Shown: positions 42,743 through 54,552, counted from the first letter of the stretch. The stretch is DNA of 64,000 nt from Rubrivivax sp. (GCA_018780805.1 JADMJD010000128.1:1-64000); one strand, 5' to 3'. Notes: generated from the letters alone by a model not told the origin. Numbers and translations: made by a program.

Positions 42743-43993
42743 ATGCTGAAGAAGATCCCCGTCTCGCAGGCACGCGTCGGCATGCACCTCCACAAGCTGG
42801 AAGGGGCGTGGCTGAACCATCCCTTCTGGAAGACGAAGTTCACGATCACCGACCCGGAGGACCTGCGCAAGCTGCAAAGCAGCGGCGTGCCCTTCCTGTG
42901 GATCGACGATGCCCTGGGGCTGGACGTGTTGCCACCAGAGGCCGACCTGCCGGCACCCGTGCGCCTGGTGCCGGTGGCACCGCCGCCGGTGCCGCGCCCC
43001 GCAGCCGCACCCACGCCGCCACCACCGCCCACCCGCAGCATGGGCGAAGAGCTGAACCAGGCCGCGGCCATCTGCAAACGCGGCCGCGGCGCGGTGCTGA
43101 AGATGTTTTCCGAGGCCCGGCTGGGCCAGGCCGTGGACACCGAACATTGCCTGCCGCTGGTGGAGGAGATCTCCGACTCGGTTTTCCGCAACCCGGGCGC
43201 ACTGGTCAGCCTGGCGCGGCTGAAGACGCAGGACGACTACAGCTACATGCACTCGGTGGCCGTCTGCGCGCTGATGGTGTCGCTGGCGCGCACGCTGGGC
43301 CAAAACGAAGCCGCGTGCCGCGAGGCCGGTCTGGCCGGCCTGCTGCACGACCTGGGCAAGGCCGCGATGCCGCTGGCCGTGTTGAACAAACCCGGCAAGC
43401 TGACCGCCGACGAATATGCGGTCATCAAGACACACCCCGATCGTGGCCACGAGATGCTGGTCGAAGGCCGCGGCGCCCCGGCGGCGGCCATGGACGTGTG
43501 CCTGCACCACCACGAGCGGCCGGACGGCCGCGGTTACCCGCATGGTCTGGCGGGTGAACAACTCAGCCTGCTGGCCCGCATGGGCGCGGTGTGCGACGTC
43601 TACGACGCCATCACCTCCAACCGGCCGTACAAGGCCGGTTGGGACCCGGCCGAGTCCATCGCAACCATGGCCTCGTGGAAGGGCCAGTTCGACGAGGCCG
43701 TGTTCCAGGCCTTCGTGCGCAGCCTGGGCATCTACCCGGTGGGCTCGCTGGTGCGCCTGGCCTCGGACAAGCTGGCGGTGGTCGTGGAGCAGAACGCCGG
43801 CAAGCTGGTGGCGCCCATCGTCAAGGTCTTCTTTTCGATCAAGTCCAACCTGCCGATGACACCGGTGCTGCTGGACCTGGCCCGTCCGGGCTGCAGCGAC
43901 CGCATCGTCAGCCGCGAAAGCGCCACCAAATGGGGCTTCACGCAGATCGACGAACTCTGGGTGGAAGGCGACGTGATGCGCCGCTCACGCTGA
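42743..43993 (+). CDS. HD-GYP cyclic-di-GMP phosphodiesterase with DUF3391
   Basis: Protein of 416 residues. An N-terminal DUF3391 region ([23 protein letters not shown]) is linked by a proline-rich spacer (about residues 75-97) to an HD-GYP domain with [11 protein letters not shown] and [14 protein letters not shown]. These metal-binding and GYP residues are intact, so hydrolysis of c-di-GMP is expected. With the GGDEF protein at 37249 and the degenerate one at 61849, this is one of three c-di-GMP-related genes in the window. Its end overlaps convergent cueR by 9 bp. Confidence 0.92.
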   Translation: MLKKIPVSQARVGMHLHKLEGAWLNHPFWKTKFTITDPEDLRKLQSSGVPFLWIDDALGLDVLPPEADLPAPVRLVPVAPPPVPRPAAAPTPPPPPTRSMGEELNQAAAICKRGRGAVLKMFSEARLGQAVDTEHCLPLVEEISDSVFRNPGALVSLARLKTQDDYSYMHSVAVCALMVSLARTLGQNEAACREAGLAGLLHDLGKAAMPLAVLNKPGKLTADEYAVIKTHPDRGHEMLVEGRGAPAAAMDVCLHHHERPDGRGYPHGLAGEQLSLLARMGAVCDVYDAITSNRPYKAGWDPAESIATMASWKGQFDEAVFQAFVRSLGIYPVGSLVRLASDKLAVVVEQNAGKLVAPIVKVFFSIKSNLPMTPVLLDLARPGCSDRIVSRESATKWGFTQIDELWVEGDVMRRSR

Positions 43994-44388
43994 GCCCGGG
44001 TGCGTTGCAGCCAGGTCGTCCAGGATCGGGCAGTCCGGCCGGCCGTCACCATGGCAGGCATGCACCAGGTGCTGCAGGCTGCGCTGCATGGCCTGCATGC
44101 GCTGGATGCGGCCGGCCAGATCGTCCACATGGCGCTGCGCCAGGGCCTTGACCTCGGCGCTCGCCCGGCCACCATCGGCCCACAGCGCCAGCAGCTGTTC
44201 AATCTCGTCCAGGCCGAAGCCCAGGTCGCGCGCGCGGCGGATGAAGCGCAGCGTGTGCAGCGTGCGTGGGTCCACCTGCCGGTAGCCGGCGTCGGTGCGG
44301 GCCACCTGGGGCAGCAGGCCCAGGGCTTCGTAGTGCCGGATCATCTTGGCGCTGACGCCGGTGGCGCGCGCGGCTTCGCCGATGTTCA

Positions 44389-44389
<1 letters not shown>
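43985..44389 (-). CDS. cueR: Cu(I)-responsive MerR-family regulator
   Basis: Regulator of 134 residues. [21 protein letters not shown] is the MerR helix-turn-helix. The C-terminal metal loop CHGDGRPDC has the two cysteines spaced by seven residues as in CueR, with PILDDL following. It would activate copA and copZ by distorting a 19-bp-spaced promoter. ATG 44389 overlaps the copA TGA, so the regulator is co-transcribed behind its target. Confidence 0.92.
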
Positions 44390-46593
<2,204 letters not shown>

Positions 46594-46624
46594 GGCGCCA
46601 GCTTCAAGCTTGACATGATGTCAG

Positions 46625-46665
46625 AGTCAAGCCCTTGACCTTGCCCCTGTGGGAAGCGGCAGACT
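46625..46665. promoter_or_regulatory. divergent copA/copZ promoters with CueR box
   Basis: Plus strand: TTGACC (46635-46640), then a 19-bp spacer TTGCCCCTGTGGGAAGCGG and CAGACT, with the dyad CTTGCCCCTGTGGGAAG resembling the CueR consensus ACCTTCC-N7-GGAAGGT. Minus strand: TTGACT (46630-46625) points toward copA. The two -35 boxes form the inverted repeat GTCAAGCCCTTGAC back to back. A second dyad, TGACATGATGTCA (46612-46624), lies in the copA direction. Confidence 0.65.
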
Positions 46666-46694
46666 GTGTGCATCCCCACCCTCCGGAGAACACG

Positions 46695-46886
46695 ATGATC
46701 GAACTGACCCTGCCCGACATGACCTGCGGCCATTGCGTGAAAACCGTCACCCAGGCGGTGCAACAGGTGGATGCCGCCGCCCAGCTGACGATCGACCTGC
46801 CCTCGCACCGCGTCAGCATCCAGTCGGCCCGGCCGGCCGAAGACTTCAAGGCCGCGCTGGCCGAAGAGGGTTATCCCCCGGCTTGA
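46695..46886 (+). CDS. copZ: CopZ-like copper chaperone
   Basis: Heavy-metal-associated domain protein of 63 residues with the metal site DMTCGHC near the N-terminus. It should bind Cu(I) and hand it to CopA or CueR. ATG 46695 follows CCGGAGAA; the longer ORF in the track starts inside the promoter. The placement opposite copA behind a CueR-type box supports the role. Confidence 0.88.
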   Translation: MIELTLPDMTCGHCVKTVTQAVQQVDAAAQLTIDLPSHRVSIQSARPAEDFKAALAEEGYPPA

Positions 46887-46900
46887 CCCGGTGTGATCCG

Positions 46901-46914
46901 GCACGACACTTGCC
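46901..46914 (+). promoter_or_regulatory. sigma-54 (RpoN) promoter of the oligopeptide-binding protein
   Basis: GGCACGACACTTGC matches the -24/-12 consensus (T)GGCACG-N4-TTGC with GG and GC exactly ten bases apart. The predicted start is near 46926, about 37 nt before the ATG of the binding protein. Confidence 0.7.
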
Positions 46915-46962
46915 TACACTTCCGCGCACCATCTGAGCGCCATCCGGCGCGGGAGTCCACCG

Positions 46963-48528
46963 ATGAAACGTCTTCTTGCCGCGGCCTGCCTGGCCGCGCT
47001 GTCCGGCACCTTGTGCGCCCAGACCCTGCGCTGGGCCAGCCAGGGCGACCCGCAGACCATGGACCCGCACTCGCAGAACGAGTCCATGACCAACATGATG
47101 AACGGCCAGGTCTACGAGCGCCTCACACGCCGCGACCGGCAACTCAACATCGTGCCCGGCCTGGCCACCGAGTGGCAGCAGACCGGCCCGCTGACCTGGC
47201 GCTTCAAGCTGCGCCCGGGCGTGAAGTTCCACGACGGGGCGGACTTCACGGCCGAGGACGTGGTCTTTTCGATCAACCGCGGCAAGGAGCCCACGTCGCA
47301 GGTGAACGTCTACGCCAATGCGGTGGGCACGCCGGTGGCCATCGACCCGCTGACGGTGGAGTTCCGCCTCGACAAGGTGAACCCCATCTTCCTTCAGCAC
47401 CTGGACGCGTTGTGGATCCTGGACAAGGGTTGGGCTGAGAAGAACAAGGTCACCAAGCCGCTGGACTTCAAGAACAAGGAAGAGTCCTACGCCAGCTTCA
47501 ACACCAACGGCACCGGCCCCTACATGCTGGTGAGCCGCGCGCCGGGCGTGAAGACGGTCTACAAGCGTTACCCCGCGTGGTGGGACAAGGCATCGGGCAA
47601 CGTGCAGGAGATCGTCTACACGCAGATCGCCAACGACGCCACGCGCCTGGCGGCCTTGATCTCCGGCGAGATCGACTTCGTGCTCGACCCCGCGCCGCGC
47701 GACATCGCCCGCCTGCGCAGCATTTCGGGTGTGAAGATCGTCGACGGGCCGGAGAACCGCATCGTCTTCATCGGCATGGACCAGCACCGTGACGAGCTGC
47801 TGTACGGCAGCGAAAAGACCAAGAACCCGTTCAAGGATGTGCGGGTGCGCCGGGCGCTGTACCACGCGATCGACATCCAGACCATGAAGACCAAGCTGAT
47901 GAACGGGCAGAGCTTCCCGACCGGTGGCATCACGCCGTCGTCGCTGGCCAGCTACAACGACGCTGGCATCGAAGGGCGTCTGCCGTACGACGTGGACAAG
48001 GCCAAGGCGCTGATGGTGGAAGCCGGTTATCCCAACGGCTTCGAGGTGACGCTGGACTGCCCGAACAACCGCTACATCAACGACGAGGAGATCTGCATCA
48101 CGCTGGCCTCGATGTGGGCGCGGCTGAACGTGAAGGTCAAGGTCAACGGCATGCCGCGCGCCACCTACTTCCCCAAGCTCGAAAAACACGACACCAGCAT
48201 GTACATGCTGGGCTGGGGTGGTGCCGTCACCGATGCCGAGACCACGATCACGCCGGTGCTGCGCAACCTGGGTGAAAAAGGCGTGGGCCTGTACAACTAC
48301 GGCCGCGTGAAAAACGACAAGTTCGACGCCATCGCGGCGCAGTCCAGTGTCGAGCCCGATGCCAAGAAGCGCGAAGAGCTGGTCAAGGCCGCGCTGCGCG
48401 AGTACACGCAGCAGGCGCACCTGCTGCCGCTGCACCGCCAGGTGATCCCGTGGGCCGCGCGCACCAACGTCGAGGCCGTGCACCGTGCCGACAACTGGCT
48501 GGAAGTGGCCTGGGTCGTTGTGAAGTGA
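46963..48528 (+). CDS. ABC transporter oligopeptide/dipeptide-binding protein (SBP_bac_5)
   Basis: Periplasmic solute-binding protein of 521 residues with a signal peptide MKRLLAAACLAALSGTLCAQ. The family 5 signature is visible as RPGVKFHDGADFTAEDVVFS and YNTNGTGPY-like NTNGTGPYMLVSRAPG. It is an orphan: no permease or ATPase gene is near. ATG 46963 follows GGGAG. A sigma-54 promoter suggests control by nitrogen status or another enhancer-binding protein. Ligand class is peptides or similar. Confidence 0.9.
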   Translation: MKRLLAAACLAALSGTLCAQTLRWASQGDPQTMDPHSQNESMTNMMNGQVYERLTRRDRQLNIVPGLATEWQQTGPLTWRFKLRPGVKFHDGADFTAEDVVFSINRGKEPTSQVNVYANAVGTPVAIDPLTVEFRLDKVNPIFLQHLDALWILDKGWAEKNKVTKPLDFKNKEESYASFNTNGTGPYMLVSRAPGVKTVYKRYPAWWDKASGNVQEIVYTQIANDATRLAALISGEIDFVLDPAPRDIARLRSISGVKIVDGPENRIVFIGMDQHRDELLYGSEKTKNPFKDVRVRRALYHAIDIQTMKTKLMNGQSFPTGGITPSSLASYNDAGIEGRLPYDVDKAKALMVEAGYPNGFEVTLDCPNNRYINDEEICITLASMWARLNVKVKVNGMPRATYFPKLEKHDTSMYMLGWGGAVTDAETTITPVLRNLGEKGVGLYNYGRVKNDKFDAIAAQSSVEPDAKKREELVKAALREYTQQAHLLPLHRQVIPWAARTNVEAVHRADNWLEVAWVVVK

Positions 48529-48531
48529 CAT

Positions 48532-48549
48532 CCGCCGCGCGCGCGGCGG
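48532..48549. repeat. 18-bp perfect palindrome between convergent genes
   Basis: CCGCCGCGCGCGCGGCGG lies between the stops of the binding-protein gene and the convergent FGE-like gene. It can form a hairpin without a T-tract, so a bidirectional weak terminator or mRNA end stabiliser is possible. Confidence 0.4.
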
Positions 48550-48570
48550 TGCCGGTTCATCGCACGTGAT

Positions 48571-49296
48571 TCAACGCACGTAGTCCCGCGCGCAACGGAA
48601 GCCGATGTAGACCACCGCAGTGGCCGCCGGCTTGCCCTGCAGGTGGTCGGCGCGCATCTGCGGCGCGCCGTACCACCACGAGCCGCCGCGTGTGCGGCGG
48701 TCATCGTCGGTGCCCTGGTCCACCCATTCCCAGGCGTTGCCGCCCATGTCGTGCAGGCCGTTGACGCCTGGCGCGCCCTGGCTCACCGGCCGGTGGCGCT
48801 GCACGTCGGCGCCACAGTCGCTGCGGCATTGCGCGCCCTGCGGGCCGAGGCCGGTCGGGTAGGGGTAGGTCTGGCCGAGCTGGAAGGGCGGTGCCGGTGT
48901 GTCGCGCTGTTCGGTGTAAGCGGCGCTCAGCCACTCGGCATCGGTGGGCAGCCGCGCGCGTGCCCAGCGGCAGAAGTCGCGGGCTTCAAACCAGGTGAGG
49001 TGCACGGCGGGTTCGTCGTCGGTGGCGGGCTGCCCGAAGGGGGCCTGCCAGGTCCAGTCGAGGCGCTGCACCCAGCCGCCGGCGTACCCCTGCCCACCGC
49101 CGCGCCGCTCGGCCTCGGTGACACGGCCGGTGGCCAACACAAAACGCCGGAACTGCGCGACCGTGGTCTCGGTGCGGGCGATCTGCACCTGGGCCAGCGG
49201 CTGCCACTGCAGGCCGGCGGCAGTCGGCTGGGCGTGCACAGGCGCGCAGTACAAGGCGGTCAGCAGCGCCATGGCGCCCGCCTTCCGCATGTGCAT
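48571..49296 (-). CDS. secreted FGE/SUMF1-fold protein without catalytic cysteines
   Basis: Exported protein of 241 residues with signal MHMRKAGAMALLTALYCAPVHAQ. The formylglycine-generating-enzyme fold is shown by VHLTWFEARDFCRWARARLPTDAEW, NGLHDMGGNAWEWVDQG, RTRGGSWWYG and the end VYIGFRCARDY. In true FGE two cysteines follow the GGS motif; here the segment is WWYGAPQMRADH, without cysteine, so it should not make formylglycine. ATG 49296 shares its A with the TGA of a small lipoprotein gene. Function unknown; perhaps a binding or structural module. Confidence 0.82.
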   Translation of the reverse strand: MHMRKAGAMALLTALYCAPVHAQPTAAGLQWQPLAQVQIARTETTVAQFRRFVLATGRVTEAERRGGGQGYAGGWVQRLDWTWQAPFGQPATDDEPAVHLTWFEARDFCRWARARLPTDAEWLSAAYTEQRDTPAPPFQLGQTYPYPTGLGPQGAQCRSDCGADVQRHRPVSQGAPGVNGLHDMGGNAWEWVDQGTDDDRRTRGGSWWYGAPQMRADHLQGKPAATAVVYIGFRCARDYVR

Positions 49297-49451
49297 CACA
49301 CCTGGGTGAAGCCGGGCACCGGGGCCGGGCTGTTTTGCAGCACCAGGTCGCGCCGGTCCTCGCGCCGTTCCTGGCGTCGGACGATGCCGCAAGCACTCAG
49401 GCCCACGGCGATTGCGAGCAGGAGCAGGATGGTCAGGGTGCGCTGGGACAT
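49296..49451 (-). CDS. 51-residue lipoprotein coupled to the FGE-fold gene
   Basis: Small gene missed by the ORF track. ATG 49451 is preceded by a strong GGAGG six bases away. The product starts MSQRTLTILLLLAIAVGLSAC, a lipoprotein signal with lipobox LSAC (C21), followed by a basic/acidic stretch (RRQERREDRRD) and a Pro-containing tail. Its stop and the FGE-fold gene start overlap (TGATG), so the two are translationally coupled and probably act together at the envelope. No family recognised. Confidence 0.75.
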   Translation of the reverse strand: MSQRTLTILLLLAIAVGLSACGIVRRQERREDRRDLVLQNSPAPVPGFTQV

Positions 49452-49546
49452 GGGGATCCTCCGGTTTTAGCGTGAGCCCCGAGCGTGCGTCAAGGCGCCG
49501 GGCCAGTCGGTGCGCAAGCGTACACAGCCGCCGCAGCGGCAGCGTC

Positions 49547-51181
49547 TCAGCGCACCAGGACGCGGTACACCCGCACCGATTGCGGCGCCAGGTGCAGCCT
49601 GGCCTGCCCTTGCGCATCGGCCCTTGCCGGTGCCGCCCAGCGTGGCCAGCTCGCCTGCAGCCGTGAACCGGGCGGCAAGGCGTCGGCCAGCACAGTGGCG
49701 CCGGCGGTGCCGTGGTTGATCAGCACCAGCGTGTGGTCGCCGTCGGCCTCACCCTCGACCACACGTTGCCACTGCGCCACCCCGCCGTCGCTGCGGCCAT
49801 GGCGCCAGGTGCCGCGGCGGATTGACGCGTGTGTGTTGCGCAGGCTGATCATCGCGCGGTAGAAGTGCCACAGCGAATCGGGGTCACGCTGCTGCGCAGC
49901 GGCGTTGTGCGTGCCGCGGTTGGGGGCGGGTGGGCGGAAGGGCGTGCCGCTGCTGAAACCACCGTCGGCCGTCCAGCTCATCGGCCCGCGGATCGGCAGA
50001 TCGCCGTCCAGGCCCGGCAGGCCTGCCAGGCCGATCTCTTCCCCGTAGTACACAAACGGCGTGCCGGGCTGCAGCAGGTACGCGGCAGCGGCGAGTTTGT
50101 AGCGGGCTTCGTCGCCCTGCACCTGGTCCCACAGCCGCTGGCCGGCAAAGATGTCGTGGTTGGACAGCATCGTGGCCAGGCGCTCGCTGCGGCGCGGGTG
50201 CGGTGCGGTCAGGGCCTGCACCGACGCCACGTCCCCCTGCGCGGCCTGGATGTAGTGCTGCACGTAGCCAAAGGCAAACGCAGCGCCGCAGACGCTGTCG
50301 TCGGCGTAGGCCTGCGGCTCGGCTGTGGCCTCGCACACGGCCCATCGGTGGCGGTAGCTGCGGATCAGGTCCTGCAGGCGCTTGGTCAGCTGCCGGCTCT
50401 GTGGCTGGTCGTTCCAGCGCACGGCGTCGGTCTCGACCATGTGCGGCACGGCATCGAGGCGGAAGCCGTCCAGGCCGCGGTTGAGCCAGAAGCGCAGGCT
50501 GTCTTCGTGGTACTGCCAGACCTGGGGGTTCTGCAGGTTGAAGTCCGGCATATGCGGCCCGAAGGTGCCGAAGTAGTGCTGCTGTGCGCCGGGTGCAGGC
50601 GGCGGGATGGTCTTCGGGTCGCCCACGAATTCCCAGGGTCTTGTCGCCGCGTGGTACCAGGGGTTCTTGCCCCAGATGTCCCAGCCGGTGGGTGCGTCCT
50701 TCGCCCAGACGTACCAGTCGCGTTTCGGGTGCGCCGGGTCCGTGCGCGAGGCCACGAACCAGGGGTGCTGGGCCGCGCTGTGGTTGATCACGTAGTCCAT
50801 GATCACGCCGATGCCCAGTGCATGTGCGCGGGCGATGAAGGTGTCGAAGTCGGCCAGCGTGCCGTACTCGGGCGCGATGGTGCGGAAGTCGGTGGTGGCG
50901 TAGCCGTGGTCGCCGTCGGCGTTGGCGGTGATGGGCATCAACCACAGGCCGCGAATGCCCAGGGACTGCAGGTAGGGCAGTGTCTGCGTGAGCCCGCGCA
51001 GGTCGCCGATGCCGTCGCCGTCGCTGTCCTTCCAGGCGCGCACGAAGATCTCCATGAAGGCGCCGCGGTGCCAGTCGGGTGCCAGCGTGCTGCCGGGGTC
51101 ACGCATCGCCACCGGGCTGCGGTCGGGTTCCTGGGCGGCCACGGGCATGGCCAGAACGAGGGCGATCAGCAGCGGCTTCAT
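49547..51181 (-). CDS. secreted GH13 alpha-amylase-family glucosidase
   Basis: Exported enzyme of 544 residues with signal MKPLLIALVLAMPVAAQ. The GH13 regions are present: DYVINH (region I), DGFRLDAVPH with nucleophile Asp (region II), CEATAEP with the acid/base Glu (region III) and LSNHD (region IV). The N-terminal EIFVRAWKDSDGDGIGDLRGL resembles oligo-1,6-glucosidase and trehalose-synthase-like amylases acting on malto-oligosaccharides. It is divergent from the pullulanase gene with a shared control region of 102 bp. Confidence 0.9.
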   Translation of the reverse strand: MKPLLIALVLAMPVAAQEPDRSPVAMRDPGSTLAPDWHRGAFMEIFVRAWKDSDGDGIGDLRGLTQTLPYLQSLGIRGLWLMPITANADGDHGYATTDFRTIAPEYGTLADFDTFIARAHALGIGVIMDYVINHSAAQHPWFVASRTDPAHPKRDWYVWAKDAPTGWDIWGKNPWYHAATRPWEFVGDPKTIPPPAPGAQQHYFGTFGPHMPDFNLQNPQVWQYHEDSLRFWLNRGLDGFRLDAVPHMVETDAVRWNDQPQSRQLTKRLQDLIRSYRHRWAVCEATAEPQAYADDSVCGAAFAFGYVQHYIQAAQGDVASVQALTAPHPRRSERLATMLSNHDIFAGQRLWDQVQGDEARYKLAAAAYLLQPGTPFVYYGEEIGLAGLPGLDGDLPIRGPMSWTADGGFSSGTPFRPPAPNRGTHNAAAQQRDPDSLWHFYRAMISLRNTHASIRRGTWRHGRSDGGVAQWQRVVEGEADGDHTLVLINHGTAGATVLADALPPGSRLQASWPRWAAPARADAQGQARLHLAPQSVRVYRVLVR

Positions 51182-51283
51182 GCTGCCAATGTAGTGAAAC
51201 TACGGCGCAAAGAGCAAGTCGGGTGAACCTGGATCAGGGAACATGCCGATCATTATGTAGTTTTGCTCCAATACCATCGGCCC
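51182..51283. promoter_or_regulatory. divergent amylase/pullulanase control region with GTAGT dyads
   Basis: GTAGTGAAACTAC (51191-51203) is a perfect 5-bp inverted repeat with a 3-bp centre, just 10 bp before the amylase ATG. A related half-site GTAGTTTTGCTC (51256-51267) is 17-28 bp before the pullulanase ATG. The paired sites suggest one regulator controlling both genes; the regulator is not in the window. Confidence 0.5.
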
Positions 51284-53959
51284 ATGCGATCACCCCCGCT
51301 CTGGGCCTGGCTGCTGGCGTTCAGCGCGCTGCCGGCCGCCGCCAATTCACCCGCCACCCTGGCCGACTGCACGGCACCGGCGGTGCAGACGCTCGTGGCC
51401 CAGCCGGCCGCCGCGCCCGGTGCAGAGGCCCGCGCCGCCTGGCTCGACAGCCGCCGCCTGCGCTGGCCCGGCCAGCCCGAGGCCGGCCGCCTGCGCCTGC
51501 ACCATGCCGCCCACGGCGGTCTGGCGCTGACGGCTGACGGTGCCGTGGGGGGTGCCGATGGTGCCTGGACGCTGCGTGCCGCGCCGCAGCCGGTGGCCCC
51601 CGCCGTGGCCCGGCGTTTCCGCTGGCTGGGCGAGGGCCGCGAAGCCACGCTGCCCCCCGGCACCGATCTGCGCCCTTTGCTGCGTGGTGAGCTGCTGCTG
51701 ACCCGCGAAGACGCCCAAGGCCGCGTGCTGGCCCACACCCGCGTGCAACACGCAGCGGCGCTGGACGCGCTGTACCCGGCCGCCGAGACCGCGCCCGGCC
51801 TGGGCGTCACGCTCGACAGCACCGGCGCGCGCCTGCGCGTCTGGGCACCGACGGCGCGCACGGTGGCGCTGTGCCTGCACGGCCCCGCGCCACGCCTGCT
51901 GCCGATGCAGCGCGAGACCAGCACCGGCCTCTGGCAGGCCCGCGCGCGCGGCGTGCGCGACGGTTTTTACAGCTACGTGGTCGACGTGCACGTGCCGGGC
52001 CACGGCTGGGTGCGCAACCGCGTGACCGACCCCTACAGCATCGGGCTGGACAGCAACTCGCAGCACAGCTGGATCGGCACGCTGGACGACCCGCGCACGC
52101 AGCCGCCGGGCTGGCGCACGGCCCGGGCCCCCGCGCCGCCGCGCCACATGACGGACATGGTGGTCTACGAGCTGCACGTGCGTGATTTTTCGCGTGACGA
52201 CGCCACCGTGCGCCCCGCCTGGCGCGGCAAGTACCTGGGCTTCACCGAGCCCGCCAGCGACGGCATGCGCCACCTGCGAGCGCTGGCCGCCGCCGGCCTG
52301 AGCGACGTGCACCTGCTGCCGGTGTTCGACCTGGCCACCGTGCCCGAGCTGGGCTGCGTGTCACCTGCCATCAGCGGTGCGCCCGACGGCACCGACCAGC
52401 AAGCCGCCGTGGCCGCCGTGAAGGACCGCGATTGCTACAACTGGGGCTACGACCCCTGGCACTACACCGCGCCCGAAGGCAGTTTTGCCACCGATCCCGA
52501 TGACGCGCCCGGGCGCATCCGCGAGTTCCGCGCGATGGTGCTGGCGCTGCACGCCGCGGGCCTGCGCGTGGGCATGGACGTGGTCTACAACCACACCAGC
52601 GCCGCCGGGCAGGACCCGCGCAGTGTGCTGGACCGCCTGGTGCCGGGTTATTACCACCGGCTGAACCGCCAGGGCCAGGTGGAGCGCAGCACCTGCTGCG
52701 ACAACACCGCGACCGAGCACCGCATGATGGCGCGGCTGATGGCCGATTCGGTGCTGACCTGGGCCCGCGACCACCGCATCGACGGCTTCCGCTTCGACCT
52801 GATGGGCCACCAGCCGCGCGACGCGATGCTGGCGATCCAGCAGCGGCTGCGGCGCGAGACCGGCCGCGCCGTGCCGCTGATCGGCGAAGGCTGGAACTTC
52901 GGCGAAGTGGCCGATGGTGCGCGCTTCGTGCAGGCCTCGCAGCTGGAACTCAACGGCAGTGGCATTGGCACCTTCAGCGACCGGGCGCGGGATGCCGTGC
53001 GCGGCGGCAGCGCGGGCGACAGCGGCGAGGCCCAGGTCACGCGCAAGGGCTACGTGAACGGCGGGGCCGATGCCACCACCGCAGATTTGGTGCGGGTCGG
53101 TCTGGCCGGCAGCCTGCGCGGCTTCCGCATGCGCACGGCCACGGGCGAAGAGAAGGCGCTGCAGGACATGCGTTATGGCGGCCAGCAGCCCGCGGGTTAT
53201 GTGCGCGAGCCCTCGGAGGTGGTGAACTACGTCGAGAACCACGACAACCAGACGCTGTTCGACGTCAACGTCTTCAAGCTGCCGCGCGACGCGAGCACCG
53301 AAGACCGCGCGCGCGTGCAGATGCTGGCCGTGGCCGTCAACATGTTCAGCCAGGGCGTGGCCTACTTCCACGCCGGTGTCGAACTGCTGCGCAGCAAGTC
53401 CATGGACCGCAACAGCTACGACAGCGGCGACTGGTTCAACCGCATCGACTGGACCGGCCAGGACAACTTCTTCGGCACCGGCCTGCCGCCCGCCTGGGAC
53501 AACCGCGAGAGCTGGCCGCTGATGGCGCCGCTGCTGGCCGACCCGGCGATCAAGCCCCGCCCGGCGGACATCGCCTGGGCCCGCGGGCAGTTCGAAGATT
53601 TGCTGAAGATCCGCGCCAGCACCCCGCTGCTGCGCCTGCCCACGGCCGCGTTGATCCAGCAACGGCTGCAGTTCCCCAACACCGGCCCGGCGCAGGTGCC
53701 ACAGGTGCTGGTGGGCCAGTTGAACGGCGAAGGCCTGCCGGGCGCGGCCTTCCGCGATCTGGTCTACCTGGTCAACGTGGACACGGTGGTGCAGCGCATC
53801 GAGGTGCCGGCGCTGCGTGGCCGGCCGCTGGTCTTGCACCCGGTGCATCGCGCCGCCGCCACGGCGACCGATGCACGGGCACGCGAAGCCCGCTTCGACG
53901 CCGCCGCGGGTCTCTTCAGCGTGCCACCACGCACGGCCGTGGTCTTCGTGCGCGAGTGA
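51284..53959 (+). CDS. secreted pullulanase-type alpha-1,6-glucosidase (GH13)
   Basis: Exported debranching enzyme of 891 residues with signal [23 protein letters not shown] domain around residues 165-260 ([17 protein letters not shown]) is CBM48-like. The GH13 catalytic part has [17 protein letters not shown] (nucleophile), [10 protein letters not shown] (acid/base) and [11 protein letters not shown]. Length and the [18 protein letters not shown] segment fit pullulanases that cut alpha-1,6 branches of pullulan, starch or glycogen. ATG 51284 is preferred to the ORF-track TTG seven codons upstream. It complements the amylase encoded divergently. Confidence 0.9.
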   Translation: MRSPPLWAWLLAFSALPAAANSPATLADCTAPAVQTLVAQPAAAPGAEARAAWLDSRRLRWPGQPEAGRLRLHHAAHGGLALTADGAVGGADGAWTLRAAPQPVAPAVARRFRWLGEGREATLPPGTDLRPLLRGELLLTREDAQGRVLAHTRVQHAAALDALYPAAETAPGLGVTLDSTGARLRVWAPTARTVALCLHGPAPRLLPMQRETSTGLWQARARGVRDGFYSYVVDVHVPGHGWVRNRVTDPYSIGLDSNSQHSWIGTLDDPRTQPPGWRTARAPAPPRHMTDMVVYELHVRDFSRDDATVRPAWRGKYLGFTEPASDGMRHLRALAAAGLSDVHLLPVFDLATVPELGCVSPAISGAPDGTDQQAAVAAVKDRDCYNWGYDPWHYTAPEGSFATDPDDAPGRIREFRAMVLALHAAGLRVGMDVVYNHTSAAGQDPRSVLDRLVPGYYHRLNRQGQVERSTCCDNTATEHRMMARLMADSVLTWARDHRIDGFRFDLMGHQPRDAMLAIQQRLRRETGRAVPLIGEGWNFGEVADGARFVQASQLELNGSGIGTFSDRARDAVRGGSAGDSGEAQVTRKGYVNGGADATTADLVRVGLAGSLRGFRMRTATGEEKALQDMRYGGQQPAGYVREPSEVVNYVENHDNQTLFDVNVFKLPRDASTEDRARVQMLAVAVNMFSQGVAYFHAGVELLRSKSMDRNSYDSGDWFNRIDWTGQDNFFGTGLPPAWDNRESWPLMAPLLADPAIKPRPADIAWARGQFEDLLKIRASTPLLRLPTAALIQQRLQFPNTGPAQVPQVLVGQLNGEGLPGAAFRDLVYLVNVDTVVQRIEVPALRGRPLVLHPVHRAAATATDARAREARFDAAAGLFSVPPRTAVVFVRE

Positions 53960-54550
53960 TCAGGCCCGCGGCGGGCGCTGCGCGTTCTTGGGCCGCCACG
54001 CGGTGCAGAACGTGTCGTTCGTCTCGAGGTAAGGCCCGCCGATGAGGTCGATGCAATAAGGCACCGCGGCGAAGATCCCAGGCACCGGCGGTGTGCCCTG
54101 AGGCAGGCCCTGCAGCGTCTCGGCGATGGACTTGGGCTGGCCCGGCAGGTTGATGACCAGCGTGCGGCCGCGGATCACGGCCACCTGGCGCGACAGGATG
54201 GCCGTCGGCACGAAGGCCAGGCTGATCTGCCGCATCTGCTCGCCAAATCCCGGCATCACCTTGTGCGCCACGGCCAGCGTGGCTTCGGGCGTCACGTCGC
54301 GCGGGGCCGGGCCGGTGCCGCCGGTGGTCAGCACCAGGTCGCAGCCGGCCACGTCCACCAACTCGCACAGCGTGGCGCTGATGCCGGCCTGCTCGTCGGG
54401 GATCAGCCGGGTCTGCCAATCGATGGGGTTCTTCAGCGCCTGGCCCAGCCAGGCCTGCAGTGCCGGGATGCCCTTGTCCTCGTAGACGCCGCTGGAGGCG
54501 CGGTCGCTGATGGACACCACGCCGATGCGCACAGGGTCGAAGTCACTCAT
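53960..54550 (-). CDS. mogA: molybdopterin adenylyltransferase
   Basis: Enzyme of 196 residues in molybdenum cofactor synthesis that adenylates molybdopterin before molybdate insertion. The MoaB/Mog fold is shown by IGVVSISDRASSGVYEDKG, the substrate loop LTTGGTGPAPRDVTPEAT and VINLPGQPKSIAE. ATG 54550 is used; the ORF track reads back into yjgA. It is two bases downstream of the yjgA stop, a normal Burkholderiales pairing. Complements moeB at 14163 although the genes are not linked. Confidence 0.93.
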   Translation of the reverse strand: MSDFDPVRIGVVSISDRASSGVYEDKGIPALQAWLGQALKNPIDWQTRLIPDEQAGISATLCELVDVAGCDLVLTTGGTGPAPRDVTPEATLAVAHKVMPGFGEQMRQISLAFVPTAILSRQVAVIRGRTLVINLPGQPKSIAETLQGLPQGTPPVPGIFAAVPYCIDLIGGPYLETNDTFCTAWRPKNAQRPPRA

Positions 54551-54552
54551 GG

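Noticed and set aside
48571-49296. Active formylglycine-generating enzyme
   Set aside because: Both cysteines expected after the GGS motif are missing and no sulfatase is nearby.
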